Source of the DNA: Clostridia bacterium | GTDB lineage: Bacteria > Bacillota > Clostridia > Oscillospirales > CAG-272 | Assembly: GCA_017533565.1 (NCBI GenBank) | Contig: JAFXHU010000036.1 | Span: 1 to 33,657, forward strand | Direction of reading: 5' to 3' | Length of the DNA stretch: 33,657 bases | In this document: piece by piece, positions 15,830-24,700 of the stretch | Position numbering within the stretch: the stretch's first letter is position 1 | Layout: every line of letters starts with the position of its first letter | The notes under the pieces: model-generated | Seen by the model: only the letters and a program-made list of their open reading frames with translations | The model's database searches: none | What the model was told of the DNA's origin: nothing | Made by a program: the position numbers and the translations under genes

Positions 15830-18121
15830 TTAACGGGTTATACGAATAACCTGTGCGGCATCCGTGTCGATTTCTATCTCGTTTGCGGTTATCTTTAAGG
15901 ACGCTCCCTTTGAATGAAGGGTCATACCCTTGACGTCACCCTTTAAGCAAAGCCTTCCGCCCACGCGTGACAAAACCGTAATTTCGGTTGGAGTCTTGTT
16001 GTCGTATTTGCAATCCACAACAAAGCCGCCTCTTGCGGCAAGTCCCGTAAACTCTCCGCTTTTCCATTCCTCGGGAAGTGCGGGGAGAAGCCTTACGTAT
16101 CCCGAATGGCTCTGCAAAAGCATTTCGGCAATTCCAACCGTTATGCCAAACGAGCCGTCGATTTGAAACGGCGGGTGCTGTGTCCAAATGTTTTCGGTAA
16201 CGTAATTTTGCATAAAGCTTTTTAAAATTCGGTAGCAGGACTCCCCGTCACCGAGCCTTGCATAGCAAAGCAGTCTGTGCGAAGCCGACCAGCCCGACGA
16301 GCCGTCACCCCTGCGCACAAGAGAGTATCTTGCCGCCTCCTCGTATTCGGGCGTTTGCTCGCTTATCGACGTACCGGGGTATAAAGCCACAAGGTGCGAG
16401 ATATGCCTGTGCTTTTCCTCTCCGATATCCCCGTAATGCTCCTCCTCGCGAAACTCCTTTATCTGCCCGTCCGCGCCGACGAGAATGGGGTCAAGCTTGT
16501 CAATCTGCTCGCGGATAACGTCAATCAGCGGCTCGCTTATGCCGAGAATTTCGGCTGCCTCAAGGGTGCGCTTGTAATTCTCGTAAATCATCTGCTGGTC
16601 AAAGGCACAGCCTACCGTCTGATAATACTTTCCGTCCGTACCGAATTGCTCGGGAGAGGCAGAGTGCGAAACGAGGTATTTATCCCCATATCTTTCAAGC
16701 GTGTGAGAGAAGAAAAGTGACATTTCCCGTAACACGGGGTACGCCTTTTCTCTCAAATAATCAATATCGCGCGTGTAGTCGTAGTAGTCCCAGAACAAAA
16801 GCGAGGTAAAAGCACCCGTGCCGGGTCCGGAATGTCCGCTTGCACCGTCGATTGTAAACGGCCAACCGCCCGTGCCGATAATCCAACCGTTTTCTTTGGG
16901 CTTAATTTCACGCTCGGGGAAATGCGCTCTTACGTAGTCGTCTGCCTTCGTTCTTGCAAGCTCCATATACGCCGTGTTGTAATCCGAATAGGAGAGAAAG
17001 CATTCGGCAAGATTTGTCGGCGCGCAGGGCCAGTAGTTCATCTGAACGTTTATGTTGTGCCAATATCCCGCGCTCCACGGTGATGAACGGTAGTTAGTCC
17101 ACACCCCCTGAAGATTTGCGGGCAAAGCCCCGCGTCGCGACGAGGAAATAAGCAAATATCTTCCGAATGCGTAAAGGTATGCCGCAAGCCTTGGTGACGG
17201 ATTTCCCGCCCGCGCCTCGCATAAAAGCTGTGAAATGCCAACCTCCTTTGCACCTTCGCAAAGCTTGACGCTCGAGCGCGCGGAAAGCTCGCCGAAATCT
17301 GCAATATGCCTCTTGTAAAGCTCGCCGTATTCGTATTTTTCAAGGAGCGAAATTCTCTCAAGCACCTCCGCCCTTGGATGAGGGTAGGGTGAAAGCTTCT
17401 TTTTGGGGTCCGGCTCGGTGAACACTCTGCTCTCCATACGGTAGTTCGTGCCCATCGTGTAAATAATAACGGCCTCACTCGCGCCCGTAACGGAAATTCT
17501 TTCGTCCTCAACCGTCTTTACACCGTCGGCTTTAACGCTCGCCGTGCCGTAGCCCTTTACACCGTAGTAGTCAAGCTCGCTTTCCAAAACGAGCCTCCCA
17601 CCGCTTGTATATACCCTGCCGTCACGGCAAAGGCCGTCCTCGGGAGAGTGCGCAAAATCGCCTATGTACGGAATTTTTGCGTCAAGCGAAAAGGAGAGCG
17701 ATTTTGCCCTGTCAACGCTTAATTTTATCACTAACGCCCTGTCGGGATATGAGGTGAAATATTCGCGTTTATACGACACGCCCCCCGCCTTATAGCTGAC
17801 GCGGCATACTCCGAGAGTAAGGTCAAGCTCTCTTTTGTAGTCCTCGACCTCCCCCTGCTCAAAATGTAAATAAATGTTTGCAAAGCTCGTAAGTCCGCAG
17901 GTCATACGCGTCCTGTTTGACGGTACTCGCTTATAGGGGTTTGCAAAGGAATTGTCGGTTATCTGTATTCGCTCGCCGTTTTCGTATCCGTAAACGCAAG
18001 CGCCGAGGTAGCCGTTACCGAGAGGAAGGGAGTGATACTGCCAAACGAGGTCGTCGTCGGTCAGCTCGTGATGGTTCGGATTCATTGAGCGCGGCGGCTC
18101 ACTCCAATACACTAATTTCAT
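15830..18121 (-). CDS. Cytoplasmic GH95 family glycoside hydrolase (alpha-L-fucosidase type)
   Basis: A 763-residue GH95 enzyme with no signal peptide, so it probably acts inside the cell on imported oligosaccharides. GH95 enzymes are inverting alpha-1,2-L-fucosidases, with some galactosidases. The N-terminal beta domain begins WSEPPRSMNPN and has SLPLGNGYLGACVYG. The (alpha/alpha)6 core has LPANLQGVW and YWHNINVQMNYWP (Asn356 and Asn358), SPEQFG (Glu491, likely general acid), HRHISHLVALYPG and QIDGSFG (Asp655). These residues line up with the known asparagine-activated catalytic set. ATG 18121 has GGAGG 7 bases upstream and a strong promoter. It is divergent from pgk. Confidence 0.93.
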   Translation of the reverse strand: MKLVYWSEPPRSMNPNHHELTDDDLVWQYHSLPLGNGYLGACVYGYENGERIQITDNSFANPYKRVPSNRTRMTCGLTSFANIYLHFEQGEVEDYKRELDLTLGVCRVSYKAGGVSYKREYFTSYPDRALVIKLSVDRAKSLSFSLDAKIPYIGDFAHSPEDGLCRDGRVYTSGGRLVLESELDYYGVKGYGTASVKADGVKTVEDERISVTGASEAVIIYTMGTNYRMESRVFTEPDPKKKLSPYPHPRAEVLERISLLEKYEYGELYKRHIADFGELSARSSVKLCEGAKEVGISQLLCEARAGNPSPRLAAYLYAFGRYLLISSSRRGALPANLQGVWTNYRSSPWSAGYWHNINVQMNYWPCAPTNLAECFLSYSDYNTAYMELARTKADDYVRAHFPEREIKPKENGWIIGTGGWPFTIDGASGHSGPGTGAFTSLLFWDYYDYTRDIDYLREKAYPVLREMSLFFSHTLERYGDKYLVSHSASPEQFGTDGKYYQTVGCAFDQQMIYENYKRTLEAAEILGISEPLIDVIREQIDKLDPILVGADGQIKEFREEEHYGDIGEEKHRHISHLVALYPGTSISEQTPEYEEAARYSLVRRGDGSSGWSASHRLLCYARLGDGESCYRILKSFMQNYVTENIWTQHPPFQIDGSFGITVGIAEMLLQSHSGYVRLLPALPEEWKSGEFTGLAARGGFVVDCKYDNKTPTEITVLSRVGGRLCLKGDVKGMTLHSKGASLKITANEIEIDTDAAQVIRITR

Positions 18122-18154
18122 TTTCGCACCTCCAAAAAATGGGTTTCCTGAAAA

Positions 18155-18184
18155 ATTATAGCATATTGCACGGCTTTTTGTCAA
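18155..18184 (-). promoter_or_regulatory. Sigma-A promoter of the cytoplasmic GH95 gene
   Basis: On the minus strand a perfect TTGACA (18179-18184), an 18-base spacer and a perfect TATAAT (18155-18160) lie ~34 bases before the start. Confidence 0.85.
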
Positions 18185-18226
18185 TGAACGGCAAATTAAT
18201 TATTGACTATTTTTTAACAATATCTC

Positions 18227-18255
18227 TTGACGGGGCTAAAAAATTGTGCTATCAT
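18227..18255 (+). promoter_or_regulatory. Sigma-A promoter of pgk
   Basis: TTGACG (18227-18232), a 17-base spacer and TATCAT (18250-18255) lie ~41 bases before the pgk start. Confidence 0.75.
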
Positions 18256-18296
18256 AACAAAGGTAAAAAAATATTTTATAAAAAAAGGAGTTCACT

Positions 18297-19613
18297 ATGG
18301 CTACTTACAACAAAAAGACTATCGAAGACGTTGCCGTTGCCGGCAAAACGGTGCTTGTCCGTTGCGACTTCAACGTTCCTATGAAGGACGGCGTTATCAC
18401 CTCCGACAAGAGAATTGTCGGCGCTCTCCCCACTATTCAGTACCTTCTTGCCAACGGTGCAAAGGTTATCCTCTGCTCCCATATGGGCAAGCCGCACGCA
18501 ATTCTCTCCGAGGGCTTCGGACTTACCAAAAAGGAAAAGAAGGCAGTCGAGGCTCTTCCCGCAGAGGAGCAGGCAAAGGCTACCGAGGAATATCTTGCAA
18601 AGGCACTTGTTTCCGACAAGAAAAAGCTTACTCTTAAGCCCGTTTGCCAAAGACTTAACGAGCTTCTCGGCGAGGGCACCGTTACCTTTGCGGAGGATAT
18701 CGTAGGCGAGGATGCGAAGGCAAAGATTGCTGCCCTTACCCCCGGAAAGGCAGTTCTTCTCGAGAACACCAGATTTGACGTAAGAGAAACCAAGAACGGT
18801 GCCGACCTTGCAAAGGCACTTGCCTCCTACGCCGATATTTTCGTAAACGACGCATTTGGCGCGGCACACAGAGCGCACGCATCTACCGCAGGTGTTGCCG
18901 ACTACATTCCCGCGGTTTGCGGCTACATTATTCAGAAGGAAATCTCCGTAATGGGTAAGGCTCTCTCCAACCCCGAGCGTCCCTTCGTTGCTATTCTCGG
19001 CGGCGCAAAGGTTGCCGACAAGCTCAACGTTATCGACAATCTTCTCACGAAGGTTGACACCCTTATCATCGGCGGCGGTATGGCGTACACCTTTGCCGCT
19101 GCAAACGGTTACGGAGTAGGTAACTCCCTCCTTGACGAAACCAAGATTGACTACTGCCGCGAAATGATGGCGAAGGCAAAGGATAACGGCGTAAAGCTTC
19201 TTCTCCCCGTTGACTGCGCGGTTGCGGCATCCTTCCCCAACCCCATCGATGCTCCCATCGACGTAACCTACGTTGACTGTGACGCTATTCCGTCGGATAT
19301 GGAGGGTCTTGACATCGGTCCGAAGTCCGCAAAGCTCTTCGCAGATGCGGTTCTTTCCGCAAAGACGGTAGTTTGGAACGGACCTATGGGCGTGTTTGAG
19401 AACCCCACCCTTGCAAAGGGTACCGTTGCGGTAGCACAGGCTCTTGCTGACAGCGATGCAATCACCATCGTTGGCGGCGGCGACTCCGCTGCAGCTTGCG
19501 AGCAGCTCGGCTACGCTGACAGAATTACTCACATTTCCACGGGCGGCGGCGCATCTCTTGAATTCCTTGAGGGTAAGGACCTTCCCGGCGTATCCTGCCT
19601 CCTTGACAAATAA
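18297..19613 (+). CDS. pgk: Phosphoglycerate kinase
   Basis: A 438-residue glycolytic enzyme that transfers phosphate from 1,3-bisphosphoglycerate to ADP. Motifs are [12 protein letters not shown] (~21-32), SHMGKPH (~61-67), [56 protein letters not shown] and the C-terminal GGGDSAAA with [14 protein letters not shown]. It is ~40 residues longer than typical bacterial Pgk. The extra part is a charged helical insert at ~70-110, between SHMGKP and [10 protein letters not shown]. The start has AAAGGAG 6 bases upstream. It precedes tpiA by 158 bases, a common glycolytic gene order, but gap is not in the window. Confidence 0.97.
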   Translation: MATYNKKTIEDVAVAGKTVLVRCDFNVPMKDGVITSDKRIVGALPTIQYLLANGAKVILCSHMGKPHAILSEGFGLTKKEKKAVEALPAEEQAKATEEYLAKALVSDKKKLTLKPVCQRLNELLGEGTVTFAEDIVGEDAKAKIAALTPGKAVLLENTRFDVRETKNGADLAKALASYADIFVNDAFGAAHRAHASTAGVADYIPAVCGYIIQKEISVMGKALSNPERPFVAILGGAKVADKLNVIDNLLTKVDTLIIGGGMAYTFAAANGYGVGNSLLDETKIDYCREMMAKAKDNGVKLLLPVDCAVAASFPNPIDAPIDVTYVDCDAIPSDMEGLDIGPKSAKLFADAVLSAKTVVWNGPMGVFENPTLAKGTVAVAQALADSDAITIVGGGDSAAACEQLGYADRITHISTGGGASLEFLEGKDLPGVSCLLDK

Positions 19614-19771
19614 TCTTGGCGATATTGCCCGTTTTTGACCAAACTCGACGTAGAAGAGAGGTGCTTGAATTTCTTGCGGCGCGGGTTGCGTGAAAAAACT
19701 CGGAATTGTTGAGTCGGGCATTTTGCATCAAAGGCGAAACTAAACAAGACCAAATAATAAAGGAAAACAAA
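19614..19771 (+). other. pgk-tpiA spacer with paired elements and no minus-strand stops
   Basis: This 158-base spacer has no evident promoter or terminator. It contains GCCCG...ACTCGAC on the left and GTTGAGT-CGGGC on the right in complementary order, so the RNA could fold into a long interrupted stem. The first ~110 bases have no stop codon in any minus-strand frame, which is unusual for an ordinary spacer. It may be a structured RNA, an mRNA-processing element, or a copy of a dispersed repeat. Confidence 0.4.
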
Positions 19772-20530
19772 ATGAGAAGAACAGTAATTGCAGGAAACTG
19801 GAAAATGAATATGACGCCCTCGCAGACGAAGGCGTTTATTACCGAGCTTGCGCCTATGGTTGCGGGAATGGATAAGTGCGACATCGTGCTTTGCGTACCC
19901 TACGTTGACATTGCAACCGCGGTAGAGGCGGCGAAGGGCACTAACATTCACGTTGGTGCGGAAAACGTTCACTTTGCCGAAAGCGGTGCATACACGGGCG
20001 AAATCAGCGCGAAGATGCTCGTTGAAATCGGCACGGAGTACGTTGTAATCGGTCACTCCGAGCGCAGACAGTATTTCGGCGAAACCGATACTACGGTAAA
20101 CCTTCGCACGAAGGCTGCCCTTGCTGCCGGATTGAAGGTTATTCTTTGCCTCGGAGAGGTAAAGGAGGAGCGCCTTGCGGGCATTACCGACGAGGTTGTC
20201 AGAATGCAAACGAAGCTTGACCTTGCGGGAGTTACTGCCGAGGAGCTTAAAAACGTTATCATCGCATACGAGCCTGTATGGGCAATCGGCACGGGTCTTA
20301 CCGCTACCCCCGAGCAGGCGGACGAAACCTGCGGCGTTATACGCGGTGCAATTGCCGAGCTTTATGGCGACGCGGCTGCCGAGGAAATCACCGTTCAGTA
20401 CGGCGGCTCTATGAACGATGCAAACGCGGCGGAGCTTCTCTCAAAGGCTAACGTTGACGGCGGACTTATCGGCGGAGCATCTCTCAAAACCGACAAGTTT
20501 ACCGCGATTGTAAAGGCTGCAAACGCATAA
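19772..20530 (+). CDS. tpiA: Triose-phosphate isomerase
   Basis: A 252-residue TIM-barrel enzyme interconverting dihydroxyacetone phosphate and glyceraldehyde 3-phosphate. Signatures are AGNWKMN at the N-terminus (Asn/Lys of the active site), VIGHSERRQYFGET (catalytic His), AYEPVWAIGTGLTATPEQA (catalytic Glu and the flexible lid), and VQYGGSMNDANAAEL with DGGLIGGASL (phosphate binding). ATG 19772 has AAAGGA 7 bases upstream and begins the conserved MRRTVIAGNWK; upstream in-frame ATGs extend into non-conserved spacer. Probably co-transcribed with pgk. Confidence 0.97.
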   Translation: MRRTVIAGNWKMNMTPSQTKAFITELAPMVAGMDKCDIVLCVPYVDIATAVEAAKGTNIHVGAENVHFAESGAYTGEISAKMLVEIGTEYVVIGHSERRQYFGETDTTVNLRTKAALAAGLKVILCLGEVKEERLAGITDEVVRMQTKLDLAGVTAEELKNVIIAYEPVWAIGTGLTATPEQADETCGVIRGAIAELYGDAAAEEITVQYGGSMNDANAAELLSKANVDGGLIGGASLKTDKFTAIVKAANA

Positions 20531-20561
20531 TAATCCAATCCCAAAAAAATTGCGAAAATTT

Positions 20562-20592
20562 AACACGCCCCGAGGCTTCGGGGCGTGTTTTG
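20562..20592 (+). terminator. Terminator of pgk-tpiA
   Basis: A perfect 12-bp stem (20562-20573 with 20578-20589) with a GGCT loop lies ~30 bases after the tpiA stop and runs into a short T run. Confidence 0.88.
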
Positions 20593-20614
20593 CTATCTTT
20601 TATTTACGTTTTGC

Positions 20615-20637
20615 CACCGCTTTCGGCGGTGTTTTTT
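20615..20637 (+). terminator. Second, tandem terminator facing the araC-type gene
   Basis: A 6-bp stem CACCGC/GCGGTG with a 5-base loop is followed by TTTTTT, ending 3 bases before the stop of the convergent AraC gene. It backs up the first terminator and protects the regulator from antisense readthrough. Confidence 0.65.
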
Positions 20638-20639
20638 AT

Positions 20640-21533
20640 TTATTTGCTTTGTGCCTCGCGGTATTGCAGGGGCGTCATTTTGCAAATGGCGGTAAAGGTT
20701 TTTACAAAATGCGAGGTGTCGAAAAATCCGACCTCGTCTGCGATTTTTGCTACCGTCTTTTCCGTGGTGGTAAGAAGGCGCTTTGCCGCGTTTATCCTCT
20801 GGCGGAGTATAAACTGCCTTGGCGACATTCCCGTAATTTTCTTGAACTTTTCAATATACGCCGTGCGCGAAAGCCCCGCAATGGCGGACAGCTCCTCAAT
20901 TGTCAGCTTTTCGTTATACCTTTGCATTATCACGTTGATGCTCTCGGCGAAAAAGCCGTCCTGGCTTGTCGGTGCGTTTGTCTCACTGAACGCCTCGCAA
21001 AGAAGGGTTATTGCCATTGTTGCAATGCACTCGTTGTGGATGCTTCGCGCTATATCCGATCCCTCAAACAGGTGCATTCTGTCAAGGATAGAAATGATTT
21101 CGTTAAGCTGTCTGTCCGAAAGATTTAGCCGTAAATAGTGTCCGTTGTGCAGTGACATAATCGGACCGATTTCAAAGAGTGTAAAAAAACTTGGCAATTG
21201 GGTAAAAATAGGTAAATTTTTCTGCAAATAATGCGGGCTTACCATAAAGTGATAACAGTCAAAGCCCTCCCCGCCGATAAAGGCGTGCTTCTGGTAGGGC
21301 GGCACAACGAAAACGTCACCCCGCTTTGCCTCGAGCAGCTGTGTGCCGAGCGCGTGGTAGCCCTCGCCGTCGGTGATGATATTTATCTCGTAAAACGCCT
21401 GCTCGTGAAATCCCGTTTCAAAGTTTTCTTTTGGAAAGGCATCTACCGTGCGAATGCCGGGAAATATGTAATCCACCTCGAAAAAGGTTCTCGGTGCATC
21501 GGGAATATCCGAAATATTGATTTTCCTTTTCAT
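20640..21533 (-). CDS. AraC family transcriptional regulator
   Basis: A 297-residue regulator with an N-terminal cupin-like sensor domain (~35-120: FHEQAFYEINIITDGEGYHALG, VFVVPPYQKHAFIG) and a C-terminal AraC domain with two helix-turn-helix motifs (LTIEELSAIAGLSRTAYIEKF; KTVAKIADEVGFFDTSHFVK, then FTAICKMTPLQYR). Such proteins usually sense sugars or glycan fragments and activate nearby genes. ATG 21533 has GGAG 5 bases upstream and is preferred over a GTG two codons earlier. It is divergent from the large discoidin-repeat gene, and an inverted repeat lies between the two promoters. Confidence 0.94.
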   Translation of the reverse strand: MKRKINISDIPDAPRTFFEVDYIFPGIRTVDAFPKENFETGFHEQAFYEINIITDGEGYHALGTQLLEAKRGDVFVVPPYQKHAFIGGEGFDCYHFMVSPHYLQKNLPIFTQLPSFFTLFEIGPIMSLHNGHYLRLNLSDRQLNEIISILDRMHLFEGSDIARSIHNECIATMAITLLCEAFSETNAPTSQDGFFAESINVIMQRYNEKLTIEELSAIAGLSRTAYIEKFKKITGMSPRQFILRQRINAAKRLLTTTEKTVAKIADEVGFFDTSHFVKTFTAICKMTPLQYREAQSK

Positions 21534-21602
21534 TGCCACTCCTTCTGCGAGCCGTGTAATGCCGCGATAAAAATGTACGAATATACAACGCTATATGTAT
21601 AA

Positions 21603-21637
21603 TTTTACATTGATTATATCATATAAATGATGTAAAA
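21603..21637. promoter_or_regulatory. Candidate AraC operator: inverted repeat between divergent promoters
   Basis: TTTTACAT (21603-21610) and ATGTAAAA (21630-21637) form a perfect 8-bp inverted repeat with a 19-base centre. The right arm overlaps the araC -35 box and reaches the -35 zone of the plus-strand promoter. The left arm with its next bases, TTTTACATTGA, recurs exactly before the giant GH95 gene at 26052-26062. Confidence 0.55.
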
Positions 21638-21641
21638 TCAA
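21613..21641 (-). promoter_or_regulatory. Promoter of the AraC-type regulator
   Basis: On the minus strand TTGATT (21636-21641) is 17 bases from a perfect TATAAT (21613-21618). The promoter lies inside the inverted repeat, which suggests autoregulation. Confidence 0.65.
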
Positions 21642-21648
21642 GATGTAG

Positions 21649-21654
21649 TATAAT
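21649..21654 (+). promoter_or_regulatory. -10 element of the discoidin-repeat gene promoter
   Basis: A perfect TATAAT lies ~68 bases before the start codon. The -35 position (about 21626-21631, AATGAT) does not match consensus and abuts the right arm of the inverted repeat. This is typical of promoters that need an activator. Confidence 0.6.
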
Positions 21655-21721
21655 ATTTTTATCCCGTGAGCTAATAAATTTGGCAATTTTAACGAAAATA
21701 CGACTACGAAAGGATTTTACT

Positions 21722-24700
21722 ATGAAAAAGAGTGGAATTGCACTTTTACTTACCCTCTCGCTCATTCTTACCACCGTGCTTGGCTGCTTCGTGCTTCCCG
21801 CCGCGGCAGAGGAGAGCGCACAGGAGTCTGCCGCCATCGTCAGCTACGATGCGTCGTTGGTCGGCCCCGAGCTTCAGGTTGCGGTGAATGCAACCAATGC
21901 TGCGGGATACAAGCTTTACGAGGGCGACGCTCTTGTTTGCGAAAGCACCGGTCCCATCCTTACCTATATGGGATACAGCTCCGAAAAAGCCTATACCATC
22001 GGCGTTGTTGACAAGGATGGCGAGCTGACACAGACCGTGGCTATCGATCACGCAAGCATTGCGAGTGTTGCCGCCGATTCCTCCTATACCGCATCCAACC
22101 TTCTTCTCGGCAAGGTTCCCACGTTTACTGCCAACTCGCTTGGCTATGCAAATACTGTCGAATCTGTAAAGGATCCCCTTTGGATGTTTGACGGAGATTT
22201 GAACACACGTTATTCCACCGTTGCCCGCAACGTTGAGGAAAAGAACCCCAACATCGACTTTACCGTTTCTCTTGACGGAAGCTTTGCACTCGGTGAGCTG
22301 AAGGTATATGACTTTGACGGTACCCGCCGCTGTATGGGACATAACCTCGTTATCGAGATATATGCCGACGGCGAATGGAAAAAGATTGTCGAGCTTGATA
22401 AGGATCAAATTGCCGCTGCATACCAGGGAAGCGGTATGAAAAACGGTCATCTTCTCGTTGATCTTACGGGCTACAGAGCGGAGGCTATCAGGTTCTATAA
22501 CTACGGCCTTCCCATCAATACAACCGATGCGATTTCCTTCTGGGAAATTTCTCTTTCGGGTATAATGACCGCCGATTTTTCCGAGTATGAATACTCCGCC
22601 TTTCACGCTGATTACGTACCTTATTCCGATAACCTTTTTGCGGGACGCAGCTTCTACCTTCCCGCGGAGGCTAACGTTACGTGGGTAAGCGGAACAACCA
22701 CACCCATAAGCAATCTCACCGACGGTAAAACGGGTACTATCTACAAGGCAAACGGAAAGCTTATATACGATATGGATTTTTCCGACGTAGGATATGCCGT
22801 TATCGATAACGTGACCGTTACCTTCTCCAAAAACACGGGTGTTTCCTCTGCAGGCGGCGCAAACAGGCACTATAACATCGGTGCGGACATAATTTTTGAG
22901 GCGTATTTTGCCGGTGAGTGGAAGGAGGTTTATAAGCAGACCTTTACCACCAACGTTGGACCAACCCTGACCTTTGACCTTAACGGCATTCTCGCCGAAA
23001 GGCTTCGTTACCGTTGCACCAGCACCGCAACTCCCTACAATATGTACGATGCCGACGGTAACGTTGCCGGCACGTCGGTTGAAAACTCGGTTGGTATTGC
23101 CGAGATGACCGCTGCGGGAAAATTGCTTTCCATTCCCGAAAGTGCTGTCGCCAATCAAAACGTATTCTTGGGCAAGGAATTCATTCCCACCGCAGACGCC
23201 GAAAAGGCGGTTTGGGCGGGCAACCCCTACTCCAATCTTACCAACGGTAACAAGACGGGTGACAGATTTGCCACCAACGGTCTTGCAATAACCGATGCAA
23301 CCCTTACTATCGGCGGCGTTGCCCTTCTTTATCAGCTTGAGATTGTGTACGAGTCGGCTGCAAGAAGTGGTATTGATCTCCTTGTCGAGGTTATTTACGC
23401 AGGAAAGACATATACCGTTATTAACGAGGCGTACGAGGAAGGCGCAGCTACACGTATTTTCAACCTTGGCGGTGTTCCCGCGGAAAAGGTAAGAGTTTAT
23501 ATTTCCAAAGGATTTGCCGAGGGTAACTGCACCTCAATTCGCGAGATTTCCTGCTCCGCTATTCTCGATACCACTGTTTCCTCTAACACAAACGATAACG
23601 TCTTAAAGGGTGTATCTGCACAAAGCGGTCCCGCAGCAACCGCAGTCAACGCGGCTAACTACGGCTATCAAACCCTTACCGACGGAAGCAAGGCTTGGAC
23701 GAAGATTGACGGCGTTGAATACGGAAGATTTTCGACCCGAACCATTCAGGACAGTAACAGCCTTCAAACCGTATGCCTCGATGCAAGCTTTTCGGTTGAC
23801 GAAAATCTTGACCTTGGGACCCTTCGCATCTACGACTTTAACCCCACTATGAATAAATTCGGCGGAAAGCATCTTGAAATTTCCGCACGCATCAACGGCT
23901 TGTGGAGAACGCTTTTCGCGCTTGAAGGCGATGATATCTACGCTTGCCGCGTATCCGATTACCTCGCATTTGACCTTGGCGGTGTAAATGCAACCGAGAT
24001 TCGCATCGTCCTTAAGAGCAACAGGGGAGAGGGAACCGACATCTCCGTATCCGTATATGAGATCGAGCTTTCCGCAACCCGCTTCGGCAAGGTCGGAGAG
24101 CTTGCCGCAAAGGACGAGGCTGCAAACAGCGTATATACCGAGGGTAACATCCTCGAGGGTATTCCCGCAGAAAATCTCAGTGTGAACTGTTCAATGAACG
24201 GTGATTACCCGCTTTCTCTCGCGTTTGACGGAATTATTGAGCCGGATATGGTAAACGGCACAGGCTCGAAGAACAGATATTCAACCAACGGCGCAAACGC
24301 TATAAAGGATGCCGACGGTAACCAAATCGGCTCGGCATACACCCTTACCATTGACCTTAAGAACAACGCTCCGCTTAACGTCCTCTCAATCTACGAGTGG
24401 AGAGGCGGCGGCACGATTAACCGAAGCAGCAAGACGAAGGTAGAGGTTATGATAAACAACGCGTGGGTCGTTCTTTATACCAACGTTCCGCTTAGCTCCA
24501 CCTCGTCCGACCGCACCGACTTTGACCTTCACGGCATAGTTGCAAGCGGTATAAGGATTACCTTTGTCAACGACCACTACGAGGGAGCGGCAAACGTTGG
24601 CTGGTGGTCGCCCGCGACCATCAAGGAAATCACCTGCACCTCCGCTGCAAATCTCGGTAACGTTGCCGATGCATACGAGGCTCTTGCGGCAGTGACTCCC

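Noticed and set aside
18276..20209. Long open frames on the minus strand opposite pgk and tpiA
   Set aside because: They lie antisense to two well-supported glycolytic genes, have Cys/Val/Leu-rich compositions typical of reverse-frame readings, and match no family.
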